DNA from: Gorsachius magnificus
Taxonomy: Eukaryota > Chordata > Aves > Pelecaniformes > Ardeidae
DNA: 64,000 bases
Direction: 5' to 3'
Assembly (NCBI GenBank): GCA_034008185.1
Contig: CM067095.1
Location: forward strand, 6,432,610-6,496,609
The position numbers and the translations under genes are program-made. Below are positions 11,201 through 24,800 of the stretch, one piece after another. The notes beneath the pieces are model-generated. The model made no database searches, was not told the DNA's origin, and saw nothing but the letters and a program-made list of their open reading frames with translations. How positions within the stretch are numbered: position 1 is the first letter of the stretch; every line of letters begins with the position of its first letter.

Positions 11201-14200
11201 CAGATAGACTTAGTAGCAATTCATGGCTTAATGATAACACCTCAGTATTTTCTTCCTTTGTCTTTTTTTTGTGTAAAGGGGAAAAAATAAGAAATATTTA
11301 CTTGACTGATTTTTTCCCCTAATCAGTTTTGCATCTGAGTCTGTTGCTAATGATTTACCACAGAGGATAAAGAATTTTTGATGCCCCGACTACAGCATAA
11401 CCTTTCATGCCAAAAGCAATTGAAGGGTCAGACTACAATTTCACTGTAATTGCCTTTTTCCCTTTTCACTGTCTCTTTCCAGTAATACACAACAATCAAT
11501 ACAGCATGTAATTAGATTTCATTCAATCTGCAAAGATTAAGAGACTTTTCATCTTCTCATTATGTATGCTCACATCATGTCTTCCTGCCCATGCCTTCTA
11601 CATTAGACCTCTTTGACCTGTTCTGTTGCAGACATGGAGGGATAAGTTTGGAGTATTCTCTTGAATTTGGCAGATTATCATTCTTTACATATCATAATTT
11701 GATTTTGCTCTCTTTGGGAAGATTAAATACAATAGCAATTTCCAGTATGATAAATGGGGTTTATATTGCATAAGCATTTCATGGAGGAGGCTGGGGAAAA
11801 AAGGGGACAATTCACGTAATTGCAGCACGCAGGCTTAAAATTATGGAAATAGCAGGTCCTAGGTACAGAGGACTGATTCATGCAGACTGTGACTCCTGGT
11901 TTTTAGAGTGTACTGGAAGCAAAGTGATTGCATTTAAAATTCAGCCTGGCAATCTGCATACCTAAAAGGTACAGTAGTATTTTTAAAAGGACAGTCGATT
12001 CTTCGTAGGCTTGGGGCTGGTTGAAAATGGTTCCAAATTTCCATATCGAAAATAAGGGTTGGGAACAGGCTGCAAATGAATCATGTGAATGTCCACATCA
12101 GATTTGTCAAAAAGAAGCTTTTACAGCTGGCAACTTTCAGTTAAAGAGTAATTCCTTTGCAGAAAACAGAGGTAAATCCACGTGTGCATGGGCGAAGGTT
12201 AAGTGTGACTGCCACTCTTACATTAATGAAACTGTACCTTCTCATACCCACATACAGATTATCATGTTATAACTATTTCTATTTAATTTGGTTATGATCT
12301 TACGCTAACATGCATCTGACAAAATTAGCACATAATTATCTCCAAAAGTATCAACTTATTTGTGGGGACTGCTTTCAGCCTTGTGCTTTCCTTGTGCTGG
12401 TGAGAGGCATCTTCACGTGGTCTCATTTTGAGGATTTTTTAAGAAACACAAGGTTGGGCCTAGTGAAGGAAGGAGAGAAAAATACCAACTACATTTCCTT
12501 TTTCTTTTTTTTTTTTTTAAGTTAGGCAGCAGTTTATCTGTTTACCACACAGCATCTAACAAGTATTTTCAATTGTGCTGGATTAGTTACTCAAGCTTAG
12601 GTAAGATTGTTACAGGCCTGACCTTCTGTATTGCTAAGTGGTGGTCAAGCCCAAAAGATTGATTTCCACTTCATGCTGGCTTTAGTGATGTCAGCCTTGA
12701 ATTACATAGCTGAGGAAACTCATAATCAGTGATTTCGGGAAGACCAGGATTTTATTCCCCAAAATAAGGGAAGAAGACATCATGAGTTGATATTTGGATA
12801 ACCCCTATAAAACTGTAACATAATATTTGAAATAGTATTACTCTATTTAGGCACTTTAGGAAGAAAAGTCTAAAGGTTTCATGGAAAAAGGAGGGTAAAT
12901 CTCTTTTGTAAAATGGGAAAAATTGCATTTGACTCTTAAAAATATTGGCAAATACAAAAAATACATCTCCATTCCATCAGTGATTTTAAAGTCTCTCCCT
13001 GCACTCTGTGTTTCATATACTGATAACTATTTCTTTATGTAATGTTTCTGCTCGTTGCATTTGTAGCTGGGAAGAAAGCTTATTTTGACAGAAAAATCAT
13101 GTGGTAATTTTATCATTGACTCATTTATTTGTGTCGAACTTGAATCATTTGTACTCTATAGGATTAAAAGCAATGTTTACAGAGGTGGAAAGAAAATCTT
13201 TGACTGATGTTGGGTTTGTTGCCTTTCAGGAGGTATTCCAGTTCTGCTTCTTTCCATTTCTTTATAGATGTGGCTGGAGCTGGAAAAGCAAATATGGGTC
13301 TGTCATCTTTCTAGTGAAGAGCTGCAGTGTGGTTGTTGCACATCTATAACCACCATACAGGTTTAGAGGATTAGAAAACCTGGCTTTAACTTAATATCCT
13401 TGATAGTGGGAGGTTGGGGGTGTTTTCTGAGTTTAGCATTTTTTTTTGTTTCTTTGATTTCTTTAAGTAAAGGCAAGTAGTAGTTAAACCAAGAGCATCA
13501 TTTAAGAATGCAGTTCCAGCCACTGAGTGCATGGCTGTTCTCCAAGGAAATAATAAGATTTATGAAAGGAAGGAAAAAGAAATGAGTCATGTTTAACAAA
13601 TCTTCCTTTTATGAATGCCCCTCTCTAACCTTACTAATGGGTACTCCGTCTTTCTTTCAGTATACTTGGGATGCTTTTTTATTATTGTTATTATTTGTGG
13701 GGTTTCTCTTGGTAGTAATTTCCATCACTTATTTAAACTAACTGAAAGGGGAAAAAAAAGAAAAAAGAGCCTGTGATGTTCTGGATAACAGGAAGCAAGA
13801 AAGCCAATGACAGCAGAGCAGCTTCCAACCTTGTTGTAGTCCTATTGATCAAAACTGTCCTCTGAAATAAGAGAACTTTAGCTTCTGAGAATGAAAACCA
13901 GATAGGGATCCTCCCACTGACCCAAAGTCATCTTCTCCTGAGAGCACAGTCAAGTGCTGATTGGATGTGTAAAAGACTTGTGTCTGCTTTTCCTAAAACT
14001 CATAGCTATGGTGCCATGGAAATGGCTGTGAATATCTGAAAGCCTCATAGGAGGAGGCAAAACCCGTTTCAAGGACAGCACAACAGATGTAAAGAGGTTA
14101 AAAGGTGTCTTTCTGCCCTATAGCTTTTATCCTTTCAGATGTTCTTGAATATCCAGATTTCCCAGACAGCTTTGGGGACAAGCTACAGTGCAGCTGACCC

Positions 14201-16309
14201 TTGCAAGTTATTCAGCAAGTCCTGCAGGACATCAGAAAAGCATAAAAATTACCTGCAGCAAGGCTATCTCCTGAGCCAAGGTTTGCTTGGCTTACAGAAC
14301 AGAAGGGAGTAATCAGGGATCAGCATGATGCAACTTGGTCTCAGGTCCTCTCGTTTAGTTGGGGTTACTTTGAGTTTAAATGCATGGTAATACTGCTGCA
14401 GATGAAGGTGACAATCTTGGTTCTGTAATTTATTTCTCAGTCTAATCTGCTAGGCTTTCGAGTTGTTGTTTGCAAACTCTGCAGAACACTGAAGAGTATG
14501 GAATTTTACCTGCTGAAGATAGTTTCAAAGCTTGGCAGGCTTCATGTTTTCAGTGTTGTCTTACCTCTAATTTCTGTTTTGTCTTCTTTCATTGCTCATA
14601 GTATCTGCACTGGTAGCGTACAAGTGTGGCGTGGATCATCTGTATGACTTCTCTGGCCTTGGTTTTTTGAACTCTGAAGCAGTAGGAAAGGGCCTTCATT
14701 TGCATCAGCAAGAGGTCCTCTAAAACAGAGAATTGAGGATAGGATTAATATTTGTGGCAAAATGGTCCTTTCTTCAAATTGAGCTTCACCAGCTGGCTTG
14801 CTGAAGTGATGTCACCCCTGTGATCTGGTGTAGATCCAGAGCGAGCTGTGTGGGTATCTGCAAGTCTGTAGATGTCCAGGGAAGTAGTGGTTTGGAGCCG
14901 AGTTCTGCTTTCTTATCCCTCTGTTTGACATTCTCTTCCCGCGTGAGGGAAGTGGTCTCATGCTTCTGTGGTTCTTTGCACTAGCTTTTTATTCCACCTG
15001 GTTTAGCTAAATTGGACTCATTGTCATGGAAAGACAGTGCAGCAGCAGTTTTTGTGGGAAGTCCCGTGCAACATCCAGAGGAGTTCTCACACCAGTTTCC
15101 TACCCCTCTTACTGCATGTCTCAGGCCATTTCCTTTCTGAATAATTGTGTATGTTTGTTTATGCCTCTTGTGTCATCTTTCTGAAATGTCTGTTGAGAGA
15201 GCTCACTTCAATGACTATAGACAAGTTCGTTGGTGTTGTAGTAAGAGGAAGAAACGGGTGTCCTCAGGATAAATAAACCCACTTGCTGTTTGCCATCAGG
15301 CTAAGCTACTCTGTGTGTGTTCTGCCCAGCCTTGCAAAGCTGCCTTGTGAAGCAGATGTGGCTACCTGCCGCTGCCTTTATTTTTCTTGGATGACTTGTT
15401 CTGAGGGATCTGCTCTCAAGCCAAGGATGAGCCTGGGACCGTGAATTCTTTTGTATCCTCACTTAGTGAAACAATGCCAAAAGAGCCAGTTCTGGGAATC
15501 TCTGACAAATGGCAAAAGGCCTAATACTTTTTTTTTTTTTTCCAAGTATGTCCTTGATTACTGGCTTTGGAGGAGAGTCCGAGGGCAGCTGCAGAGTAGA
15601 TAGCTGAGGAGACAATAGACTGATTCTGCTTTGTCATCACGAGCAGTGTGGATGCCTGGTTTTCTCAGGGGTTGAAAAGTTGTCTAAGTAAATGAGCAAA
15701 ACATTTTTAGAAAAGGTGAGGATATAGATTTCTGAATATTTTAAGCCTTGCACCACCTCCCATGGAGCTACTTTCTAGAAGCCCTGCCACCACAGTCTGA
15801 TTTATACTTTTAATACTTGAGCTATAATTTGCATGTCATCCTGGGAGAATGGGCAGTGATTAAGAAAAACTAAACCGAGGAAAAGGTTTTTGAAACAGCT
15901 TCTCTAAGCACTGCTGCTTAAAAATCGTTCTGTCAGGCAGAGGTATTTGGTATCAGAATGCTACAGGAGAGCGTCACCTATTTCACGGTATCATTTGGAA
16001 ATCACATCTAAATAACACAACTCAGTGGGTGAAATATGCCTAAAATATAAAGGAATATGTTGGGCCTTCGGGTTCTCCTGAGTTAAATGTTAGAGCAAAT
16101 GCCTAAGAGGCTGCTGTAATGCCAGTATCTCCCTTGGGATGAATAGCCACTGTAAAATAGTGTAGCACTGGCAAAAGCCATCCCCCAGCAGATCCCTGAA
16201 GTCTCCTTCATCTCTGCAAGGCCAAGACGCATCTGTGGAAAGAAGCTGCTGATGTAAAGGCCTTTGGTATCTGTGTGTCGCTGGACTCCCCTCCAGGAGG
16301 ACAATTTAA

Positions 16310-16430
16310 AAGATGGGTAGATGAGGTGCCTAGGGACATGGTTTAGTGGTGGGATGGCAGGGTTAGGTTAGCAGTTGGACTTGATGGTCTTAAAGGTCTT
16401 TTCCAACCTAAATGATTCTATGATTCTATG
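16310..16430 (+). mobile_element. CR1 LINE, 5'-truncated 3' end
   Basis: The sequence runs GAGGTGCCTAGGGACATGG, TTTAGTGGTGGGATGGCAGG, GTTGGACTTGATGGTCTTAA, AGGTCTTTTCCAACCTAAAT and ends with two ATTCTATG octamers at 16415-16430. This is the diagnostic 3' untranslated end of avian CR1 retrotransposons, which lack a poly-A tail and end in this short repeat. Only the last roughly 120 bp is present, typical of CR1 5' truncation, with no reverse-transcriptase coding part. It looks well preserved, so it is a relatively young insertion, and it lies in sense orientation within intron 1. The left border is approximate. Confidence 0.88.
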
Positions 16431-19400
16431 CATTCCTTGGCTGTAAAAACCACTGCTTTCCCCTCTACAGGCAATTAGCTGCGGCATGAGGGAGAGGAGA
16501 AAATCTGAGCCTGGGTAGGCAAAATGTAGCTGTGGAACTCAGTTATCTACCTTCTACTTACATTTCAGAGCTACTTATACTCTGAATCCAGTTGCCTTTA
16601 CTGGAGTACTCATGAGAATAAGTGCTCACCAGTGTAAGGGTCTCACACACTTTATAAGGCATGACTCAAACCACGTTTACTAGAGTAGCATTTGAACCAC
16701 CGCTTGGTACAAGCACTATAAAAGGTCTACCAGCTAGGCTTTGATGTCTGATTAACTGATCATGGCAGAAAATGGATCCTGCCCGGTCTCCCTCTTATGT
16801 GAAGTTCTTTAAATATTCAGATACTATGAAACACAAGTACTACCTACAGAGGTTTGCATAGGGTTGTGTTAGACTATGCAGAGATACCTGTGAGAGGTGT
16901 CCTCTGTCATAGACTTCATAGACTCAGGAAGCACAGAGCTGGTCTCGGTGGGATTACCAGTATATTACTAGTTTTTGTTCCTGGGGACAACTCTTAAAAA
17001 CTATGTCTATGATACAGTCAGCAGTTGTGTTTAGTCAGGAATCTAAGTGGGGTACAAATCCAACACTGTTTTCTAAGCAAACTGCAGACCCTGCCACCCC
17101 CATTCTGCTGTCAGCAGTGCAGTGTGGGGACAGTGACAGATATTGCTGGTTGGATGGGGTAACTTGCTCAAATAGGTTTTCATGCCTGCAGCAATGATCC
17201 AAATTCCCCTCAGCTCACCCATGCACCTCTTTCTGTTGAAGCCTAAATTAATCCGTGTTATTGATTCAGAAGCATCAGCACAGCCAGTAGTTATCAGCAT
17301 AGTAAATCCAGTAGTAAATTTGGCCAAACTGAGGTGCTTCTGCCACAGGAAGAACAGTATATTGGCTGGTTATGATGAGGTATATGTAGCATAAAAGATG
17401 AATTCATGCTGTGTCCCTGTACTACTTTAGTGTGGTTAAGAATGGGATCCTCCTTGAAGGTTTTGGAGTGATTCCCCTTTCTAGTATAGATCTGGTGAGC
17501 TTTGTGTTTCTGCCTCTGACCCCTACTACTGGAATCTTTTCTTCTGTGTTTGTGCTGTTTGGCTCCAGTCTGCATTTTGCAAAAAGAAGTACACAGACCA
17601 GGAGGTCAGATCAGCAGCCTTATCGCGGCTGTCTTACTCCTGGTATCTGAGCAAGCTTTGCTCAGAGATTGATTTATCTGTTTCCACAACGCTGCACAGT
17701 ACCATCTACCTACCTCTTCCCACACCCCATCCATTATGTATGCAACTGGGCACAACCCCCCATGCCCCAGCTACTGCCTGTGCTCCCATGGACATAGCTC
17801 CCACGTCCCTCAGCCAGCGCCTGCATCGTAGAAGTCCTTTGCTTTTGACCTTTGAAATCTGCTTCTGCCTATGATAATTTTTGTCTCAGTTTGGCAGCGC
17901 TGGGCAAATCAGTGCCTAACTCGCGGAGTCTGAGATGCAGAACTAGGATTTTTCTCAAGATTTGGTTGAATAAGTATTTTTAGTGTGCGTATGCAATTAA
18001 ATGCATATGGGTTATCTGCATCCTAGCTGAATACTAAATGACCAGTAGTGTGTTGTTTAAAAAACAAAACCAAAGCGAGGATCATATAACTTTCCCTTTC
18101 CTTTTCGTGAAGAATAAGACCTCTGCTGCATTCTATAGAGCTGTGGATCTTATGTGGGCAAAGGTTTTCAGATTTCAAAGCAAGGGTGGGACTTCATTAC
18201 TGCTTTTTCAGCATCCTCTGTTGACTAGCCCCATCCTGCGCCTCAGCTAAAGCTTTGATCTCTCCCTGGAGGGAAAGCAGGTCCTTGCTGCAAGCATTAA
18301 GCTTGGACCCCAGATGCTAGCACCTAGGAGTTATCCTCAGTGCTTTAGAGCCCTTTGGAATGTATCAAAACCTGGAACTCATGCAAGGTCACACACAGTC
18401 TCCAATTCCTGTTTCCCACAGCCCAGACTGGCATCCTAGCCAAGGTACTGCCTACCATTCCCAAAGCAAAAGGGGCTTTGTTGCTCAGGAGCTCATGCCT
18501 TGGAAGGTATCCACCATGACAGGTGGAAGGCTCTCTCCTGCAATGCTGGAGAAGTTTGCTTCTCATTTTGTGTTTGTGGCATTTTTGGTGGGGTGATAGG
18601 GTTAATTGGTTGTTTTTCATTTGGATTCTTTATGCTGGTTTTGTATTTTATTTGGCAATGGGGCCTTATTGCCCTTTTAGAAATTGAATTTATTTTTTCT
18701 ACAGCTCTCGTATGCCTCAAGGATGTGAAGCTTTTGTAAATAAAAACGTATTTTTTGTTATATTAACTCATTTTCAAGCAAGTCTTGTGTTGTAGAAAAG
18801 ATTGGTAGTATTCTTTCCTGTGCATACTGAACTAAAGGCAGTGATAAGACTAAAAATATCCCCAACTGAAATAGCATTGTATAACCCAAAGGTTATTCTT
18901 CCTCGGGATTAAAATTTGCAGTCGCTTTATAGATTCTTTGTAAGGCAGATTTCTAGTCATCCAGCCATGTGTAAAATGAGGCCGCTGATAGCTGCGCAAC
19001 TTTGCTTCTGCAAAACACAATCCCATTGGTGACTACCACAGGCCCAAACCTGCTGATGAAAGATGCTGATACCCGTTGTGCTGGTGTCAGCCGGCCAGCG
19101 AGGCTTACGTAGTCCTGTGCTGCGTTAGAAGCACCGAACTGGATGAGCAGGGACCGGGTACTGTTCACACCTCTAATAGGAAAAACAGATTTTGCTGCAC
19201 AGAGCTGTTAATCCTAAAAGATGATGATAGATTGCAGGTGGCTCCATGTAACAGATGGGAGTGGGGTATGAGGTAAGAGCGAGCTGATCATGTTCAAGTT
19301 ATTAAACGACCTAATGCTAAGCTGCCTAACTGCTGAAATAGCTGATGCTTGCAGCTTACACAAGCAATGGTGAGTGGGTTTGGCTTGGAAAAACAGCTGG

Positions 19401-21200
19401 TTGAGTGGTTTAGGTGTTAGCTTGTGTTAACCTTGGGTTTGGAAACGACTTTTTTTATTTTGGTAGTTTTGTTACATAAATTCTGTGTCACATGGAGAAT
19501 CCCCAGAATCCAGATCTGCAGATTTAGGCTTCCGACTTCCAGCACCATCACAGGGACGTGGGCAGCCAAATGCTTCACTGGAGCCTGCTTGTGCATTTTT
19601 TCCTGGTGACCAGTCTTTTCTCCCACTTTATAATGATCTTTTGCATCTCCTAGAGGTTGCAGCTCTCTCAGCACTTGCAGAACATCTTTTGTCTATTCAC
19701 TGCTAGTACTGTAGGGAGTAGTGAAAGGATTTGAAGGCATTAATTAGAAATTTCCTATCTTTCTTCAATTTAATATTTGGCATGTTCACTCGCTATATCC
19801 TTCCTGGGATACCTGAACATGTCATCACCTGCACTGAACACTTTGCTCTCAGCTACTCCAGCTTCGAATACACAAAACCAACGATCTTTGATTTTAGACT
19901 TGTGCCAGCCCGAACCTCCTCCTGAAATAGATCCATCTGGCTCAATGCATTTTCATTCAACAGAAAATTAATTCTGGAACTGAAGTGGCTTTTATAATGC
20001 TAGTATCCCATGGGATTATTATGCAAAACTTTTGGCTTTCTGAAAGAGTCAGCTTGGGACTGTTCCCATATTCACAGCTATGTTCCCATTTCAGGCCTAC
20101 AAAACCCTAAGCCAGGCTGCAGAGAGCCCTCTTAGATGAGGTCAAGGAATTAAGAATTTCTTCTGTGATTCATTCTGAACCTCATCTGCCTAATAACTGG
20201 ATTCTTTGTCTCCCTCTTTCTGTCACACGTTAAGAAGTTCACAAGTGAGATTTTTAAGTCTTCCTTGCACAGTGAGAGGACTGAACAGAAGAAATGTGGA
20301 AATGGAGGAGAAATATTCATGAGAGAACAAAGACATGGCCTAACTTTGAAGCTGGGATGGTGCAGCCCGGCATGCCAATAGGCGCAGGCTGAGGGATGCA
20401 GCCCTCGGAGAAGGTGGTGAACATTGCAGAGGGCATTTTTGCATCTGTTCAGGACTTGTTATTTAGGCATCTCTCAACCTTTAATCATACTGACAAGAAG
20501 CTGGAGCACAAACACTGCTGTCTTAGAGATACAGTAAGGGTTGTGGAAGCATGAGACCAGTGAAATACTCCGTAACATTTTTCTTATTAAAGTTGCTTAT
20601 AGTCGATGGAGTAAGCATGGAGTTAGTGAACGGGAGTCAGGGTCCCGTGCATGAGTTGTGCTAGGACTGCTCAAGCCCTAAGGAGCGGTGGAGTTCCCCA
20701 TTGCAGCACAACCCACAACAGGTTATTCTGGTAAAGTCCGTAACACAGTTTGACAATTCATGTTAACATAGATTGGTGATAACTCTTCTGGACCAGAATT
20801 TCAAGTGATGAAAGACATCTCTTACATAGCCTACCTATGGCACTCTAGTAGCAAGATCAGAATCAGGCCCAAAGGACAGGGCAGCTAATGCAGGATCACC
20901 ACCAATTAGACATGACTCTGTGATGCTCTGTGTGATGGTAGGCTGAGATGCACACTGTACTACCAAAAACCAAACCTGGATATTTCTGGAGAGAAATTTA
21001 TTTTAGAAGAAGTCAGTGTAAGATCTTTTGGTTTTATTCCTGAACTGGAAGAAGATGCCTCTAATCTGTTTGATGGGTGATATCGCATGCCTATGGCTTC
21101 TCTGTGCTAGGTATGAGTGTCTCAGCATACGGCTGTGAAACTAGAGGTTGATTATTTTCAGAAGTATTTTGACTGATACTGAACTGACAGATTCCCTGTT

Positions 21201-21219
21201 AAAAAAAAAAAAAAAAAAA
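21201..21219. repeat. Homopolymer A run (19 A)
   Basis: An uninterrupted A run in intron 1 with no recognisable retroposed sequence immediately upstream. It is probably a simple mononucleotide repeat. Confidence 0.8.
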
Positions 21220-21731
21220 GACTTTGATACTCTGCTGATAAGGCTGTGTGCATTTGGGATCATACCTTGCTTTATATTCCTTTCAAAGGCAGGAAAGGAA
21301 AAGCATCCCTACTATAAACAACAGGAAGGACTAATTTCTTAATAAATGCCTGGGAGAACAGGCAGAGTTGCATGGGGTGGTGTGCCCTGCTGTCGTGGTG
21401 CCTCACCTCTAAGCCTGTGCTTCTCCCTTCCTAAGGGAAGAGGTACTAATTTAGTGAGCCAGGCATTTCCACATGAATTTTCTTTAACATGGTATCTTTA
21501 CGGGGAAAGTGGTTTTAAATGGGGTCACAGACATACCTCATTATTTCATTAGGAATCCCCTAATCTGTGACCAAAACCCATGCTGTTTTATCACTTAACC
21601 TGGTTCTCATCATTGCCACCAACACCTGCCTGTGTAAGCTCACAGGAACAGGAGCCAGCGGCTAAAGGAACTGCTTCAGCTCTAGCTTTTGAGAAAATAT
21701 TTACAGCTGCTGAAATACAAGGCCTGGGCTT

Positions 21732-21832
21732 AGGGGACCTGGGCTTCATTTCCAGGTGTGCCTTCCCTTTGCTCTTTAGCTGTGGTGTCAGCTCATCTCT
21801 CTGCTCTTTTCCTTTCCCTCCCCTTATCTGTG
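21732..21832 (+). repeat. MIR-like SINE relic
   Basis: GGGGACCTGGGCTTCATTTC, then GTGCCTTCCCTTTGCTCTTTAGCTGTGG and a C/T-rich stretch ending CTTATCTGTG follow the order of MIR motifs (acctgggttcgaatcc, then cactt..tagctgtgtg, then cctc.catctgta). Highly diverged; recognised from memory only. Confidence 0.4.
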
Positions 21833-24800
21833 TCCTCTATTTAACTGAGGAGGTCCAAGTCCAGACTAGTCTGTGCAGCATCTTACCTCGTGATATGGTT
21901 CATCAATGTTATAAATAACAGCCAGATATCCAACAGACCTAGACATCCGGTAATTACCACAATTAAACCTAAAAATAAGTGTTTAGTTCCTTGAGCAGCA
22001 AAAGCAAGAAAGCTGACTCTGTTGTGGGTTGGCATCCCAGAGTGAATTCTTGGGTGGTCTCTAATAGCTCCGATAGGTCTCTTGTATTTGATCTTTCCCT
22101 GAACCTCTTCTCTTGGTAGGAACATTTTAATGCCACTTTCTTCCCAGATGTCGACTTTTGTGACACTTGCGGAAATGTAATTTTTGGAGACCTCTGACTG
22201 TCTGCCAAGCTTTGGCTGAAATTAGACACAGTCCTCAAAATCTAACGAGCAGAGGTGAGGGAGAGGGTATGCGAGAGGGAAGCAGACTGATAGAGAAATA
22301 CAGACAGCAAGCTGCTTTTTCTTAGCAAACAAAGTTAAAATTGTATTGGTGACAAATGGGATTTTTACTCGTTTAAACAAAACCATGAAAATTAAGTTTT
22401 CAGCTTTTAAAGGAACCAGGCTCAGATCTTCGCACTGAATTCCTCTGCTTGCTCTGTTAATTGGCAATATGTTAATCCAAGCATTTTTCCTCTGCTTTCC
22501 TGCTTGCTTCACTTCATAACTATAGCAGCATGAAATTTCCCTGACACTACACCAGTCCTGCAGGAGTGCTTCCTTTATTTTCAGCTTCCTGAAATGGCAG
22601 ACGTGGGTCCCACTAGCTTGTCGCATTGCCTTTTAGTAGGGACTGAATAACTAAATTATGCGAGGAGCAGAGAAATGATCCGGTGCTGCTCTTTGCTAGG
22701 CAGCGTGAGGCATGCCCTGCTGCTCGTCTCATCAGATACCCTTCATGGCCCAGGGGGCTCAGCATTGGCTTTCACTAGTTTCCAAAATTTGGTGCCGGAA
22801 AGCTCTTTCTGCTTATGGGAAGCGTGGGTCTGACCTGAAGTTTAAGCGCGATGGGATGCATGTCTGCTTTGTGTCCTTGAGGAGTGATGAGTCCAAGCTG
22901 TAAGCTTAGACCTCAGTTTTCTGAAATTCAAATTCTGATTCATACCTGTCTATGCTGAAGGATCACCTTCTCCTGTATAAAGGTACCTTCTATCACTGTC
23001 TTCATTTCTCTCTTTACTGTGTAATTTAACATCTCATAATGTAGTCATAAGTACAAACCTGAGACACATCAGGGGACAGGAACATTCATTCTCTTACGGA
23101 ATTTCTGCATAAAGGAAAGGAAAGCTTGAAGAAAAATTGAGTCTCTGAAAGCTTGAATTTCTTTTTACATTGCCAGATAAGCACTATTGCAGTCAGTGGC
23201 ATTAGGAAGGTAAATTGGAGAAGTCTGATCCACAACTTCAAAAACTTGGCCGTTGTCTTTCTATATGATCTGAATTCTATAGGTGTGTGATAGCTTTAAA
23301 CGTGCTCTGCAGGTGGATCAAAGCAGCGTGTTGCTACCAAATGCACCCCCTGCATTTGTCTCAAGGTGAGTTTGTCAGGGCCCAAACTAGCTGTAGGTCA
23401 TGGTTTATTCATAAAAATACCCACATGTAATGAAGCCCATCTTGTTAATAAGGAATCAGGTATATAACAGTGCTGGGTTTTAAAGTGTCTGTAACAGTGC
23501 ATCGTAGCTTTCCATCTCCTGGAAGTCTGAGTCAATTTATCTTTATATCACCAATAAACCAAAAAGGGCAGAAATCAAAGTAAGCAATGTTTTTATTACT
23601 GCTTTTAAATAAAACATTGTGCCAATATTTTTTCCCTAACATTACATCTTTATTTTATCAAATTTACTGACGATTTTATTTATCCTCATTTCTCCTTTCT
23701 TTTGCAGAACTCTCTCATTCTTTGATTTACTTCCTCCAGAGAATATTGTACCTAATTCTTTTTTATTTTTCTCTGATAAATCCCTGATTAATTGTATGTT
23801 ATAAGCTATCCTTGTGACATTGTGTCTTTCATTTCTAAATAGGATTTCTTTTATGAATTTCAAGAGGGAACACTTTTCTCTCTAGAGCCAAAACCAAATC
23901 CAGGCTCAACATTTCCTTAAACAATAGCGAGGCACTTCAAACCCAAGTATGATTCTCAGCGCTGTGGACTAATTCTCCTCCTCCTCTGTGAGCAGGAGAG
24001 AATCAGACCTTCAGTTGTGGCGCATCCTCAGTAGATCTGCTATAAATGTGGCTGCCAGTTCAGCTCACCAGTTAGGACTCTCTGCACAGTAACTTTCTTC
24101 AACCACCATAGGTTCAAAACTACCCTAAATTGTTGATGTATAAGCATTTGGATTCGGATGCCTGATTCTGGGGCTGTATTTTTGCTGTTTCAAATGTGTC
24201 CCCTATTTGAACTGACTTGTCCTGCTGGTAGAAAATTAAATCATATGTGTATTAAGAGGCTGATGGAAGGAGGCATGCAGCCTGGTATTGACAAGCCAGG
24301 CACAGCTGTAGTGTATGTTGACATGAGATATGAAAATAAAGCAAAGGGAGGAAAGAGGAGGAAAAGCAGAGATGCACATTTGATCTCAGCCCAAATTTCC
24401 AAGCCAAACTCCCTGAGAGGTGTCAAAGATGTGCCTGAAAAAGAAGCACACAAACACAGTTCAAGAAAAATACACATATCTACAGATGTAAAATAGGCAG
24501 TCTGTCAGGAAAATGAGTATGTTTTGAAGCCAGCCATCAATATTTCTGTGTAACGATGCAAAAGAAGAGTGTGTCACCTTTAAAGAGCCCATAAGGCAAT
24601 ATCACACTGAAAGGAAAATGGAGGAATCAAGGCACTCTCTGGCTTCTGTCAAAACCAATATCCAAATTAACTGATTTTCAAGTGTGTGCCCATGAAGAGA
24701 TCTGATGGAAGTATTGGAAATCTCATGTCCTCAGTGGCAGCTGATCTCTTCTACCATCTATCCCTACGGAGAAATGCCTGGTGATAAGACTGAGAGGCAG

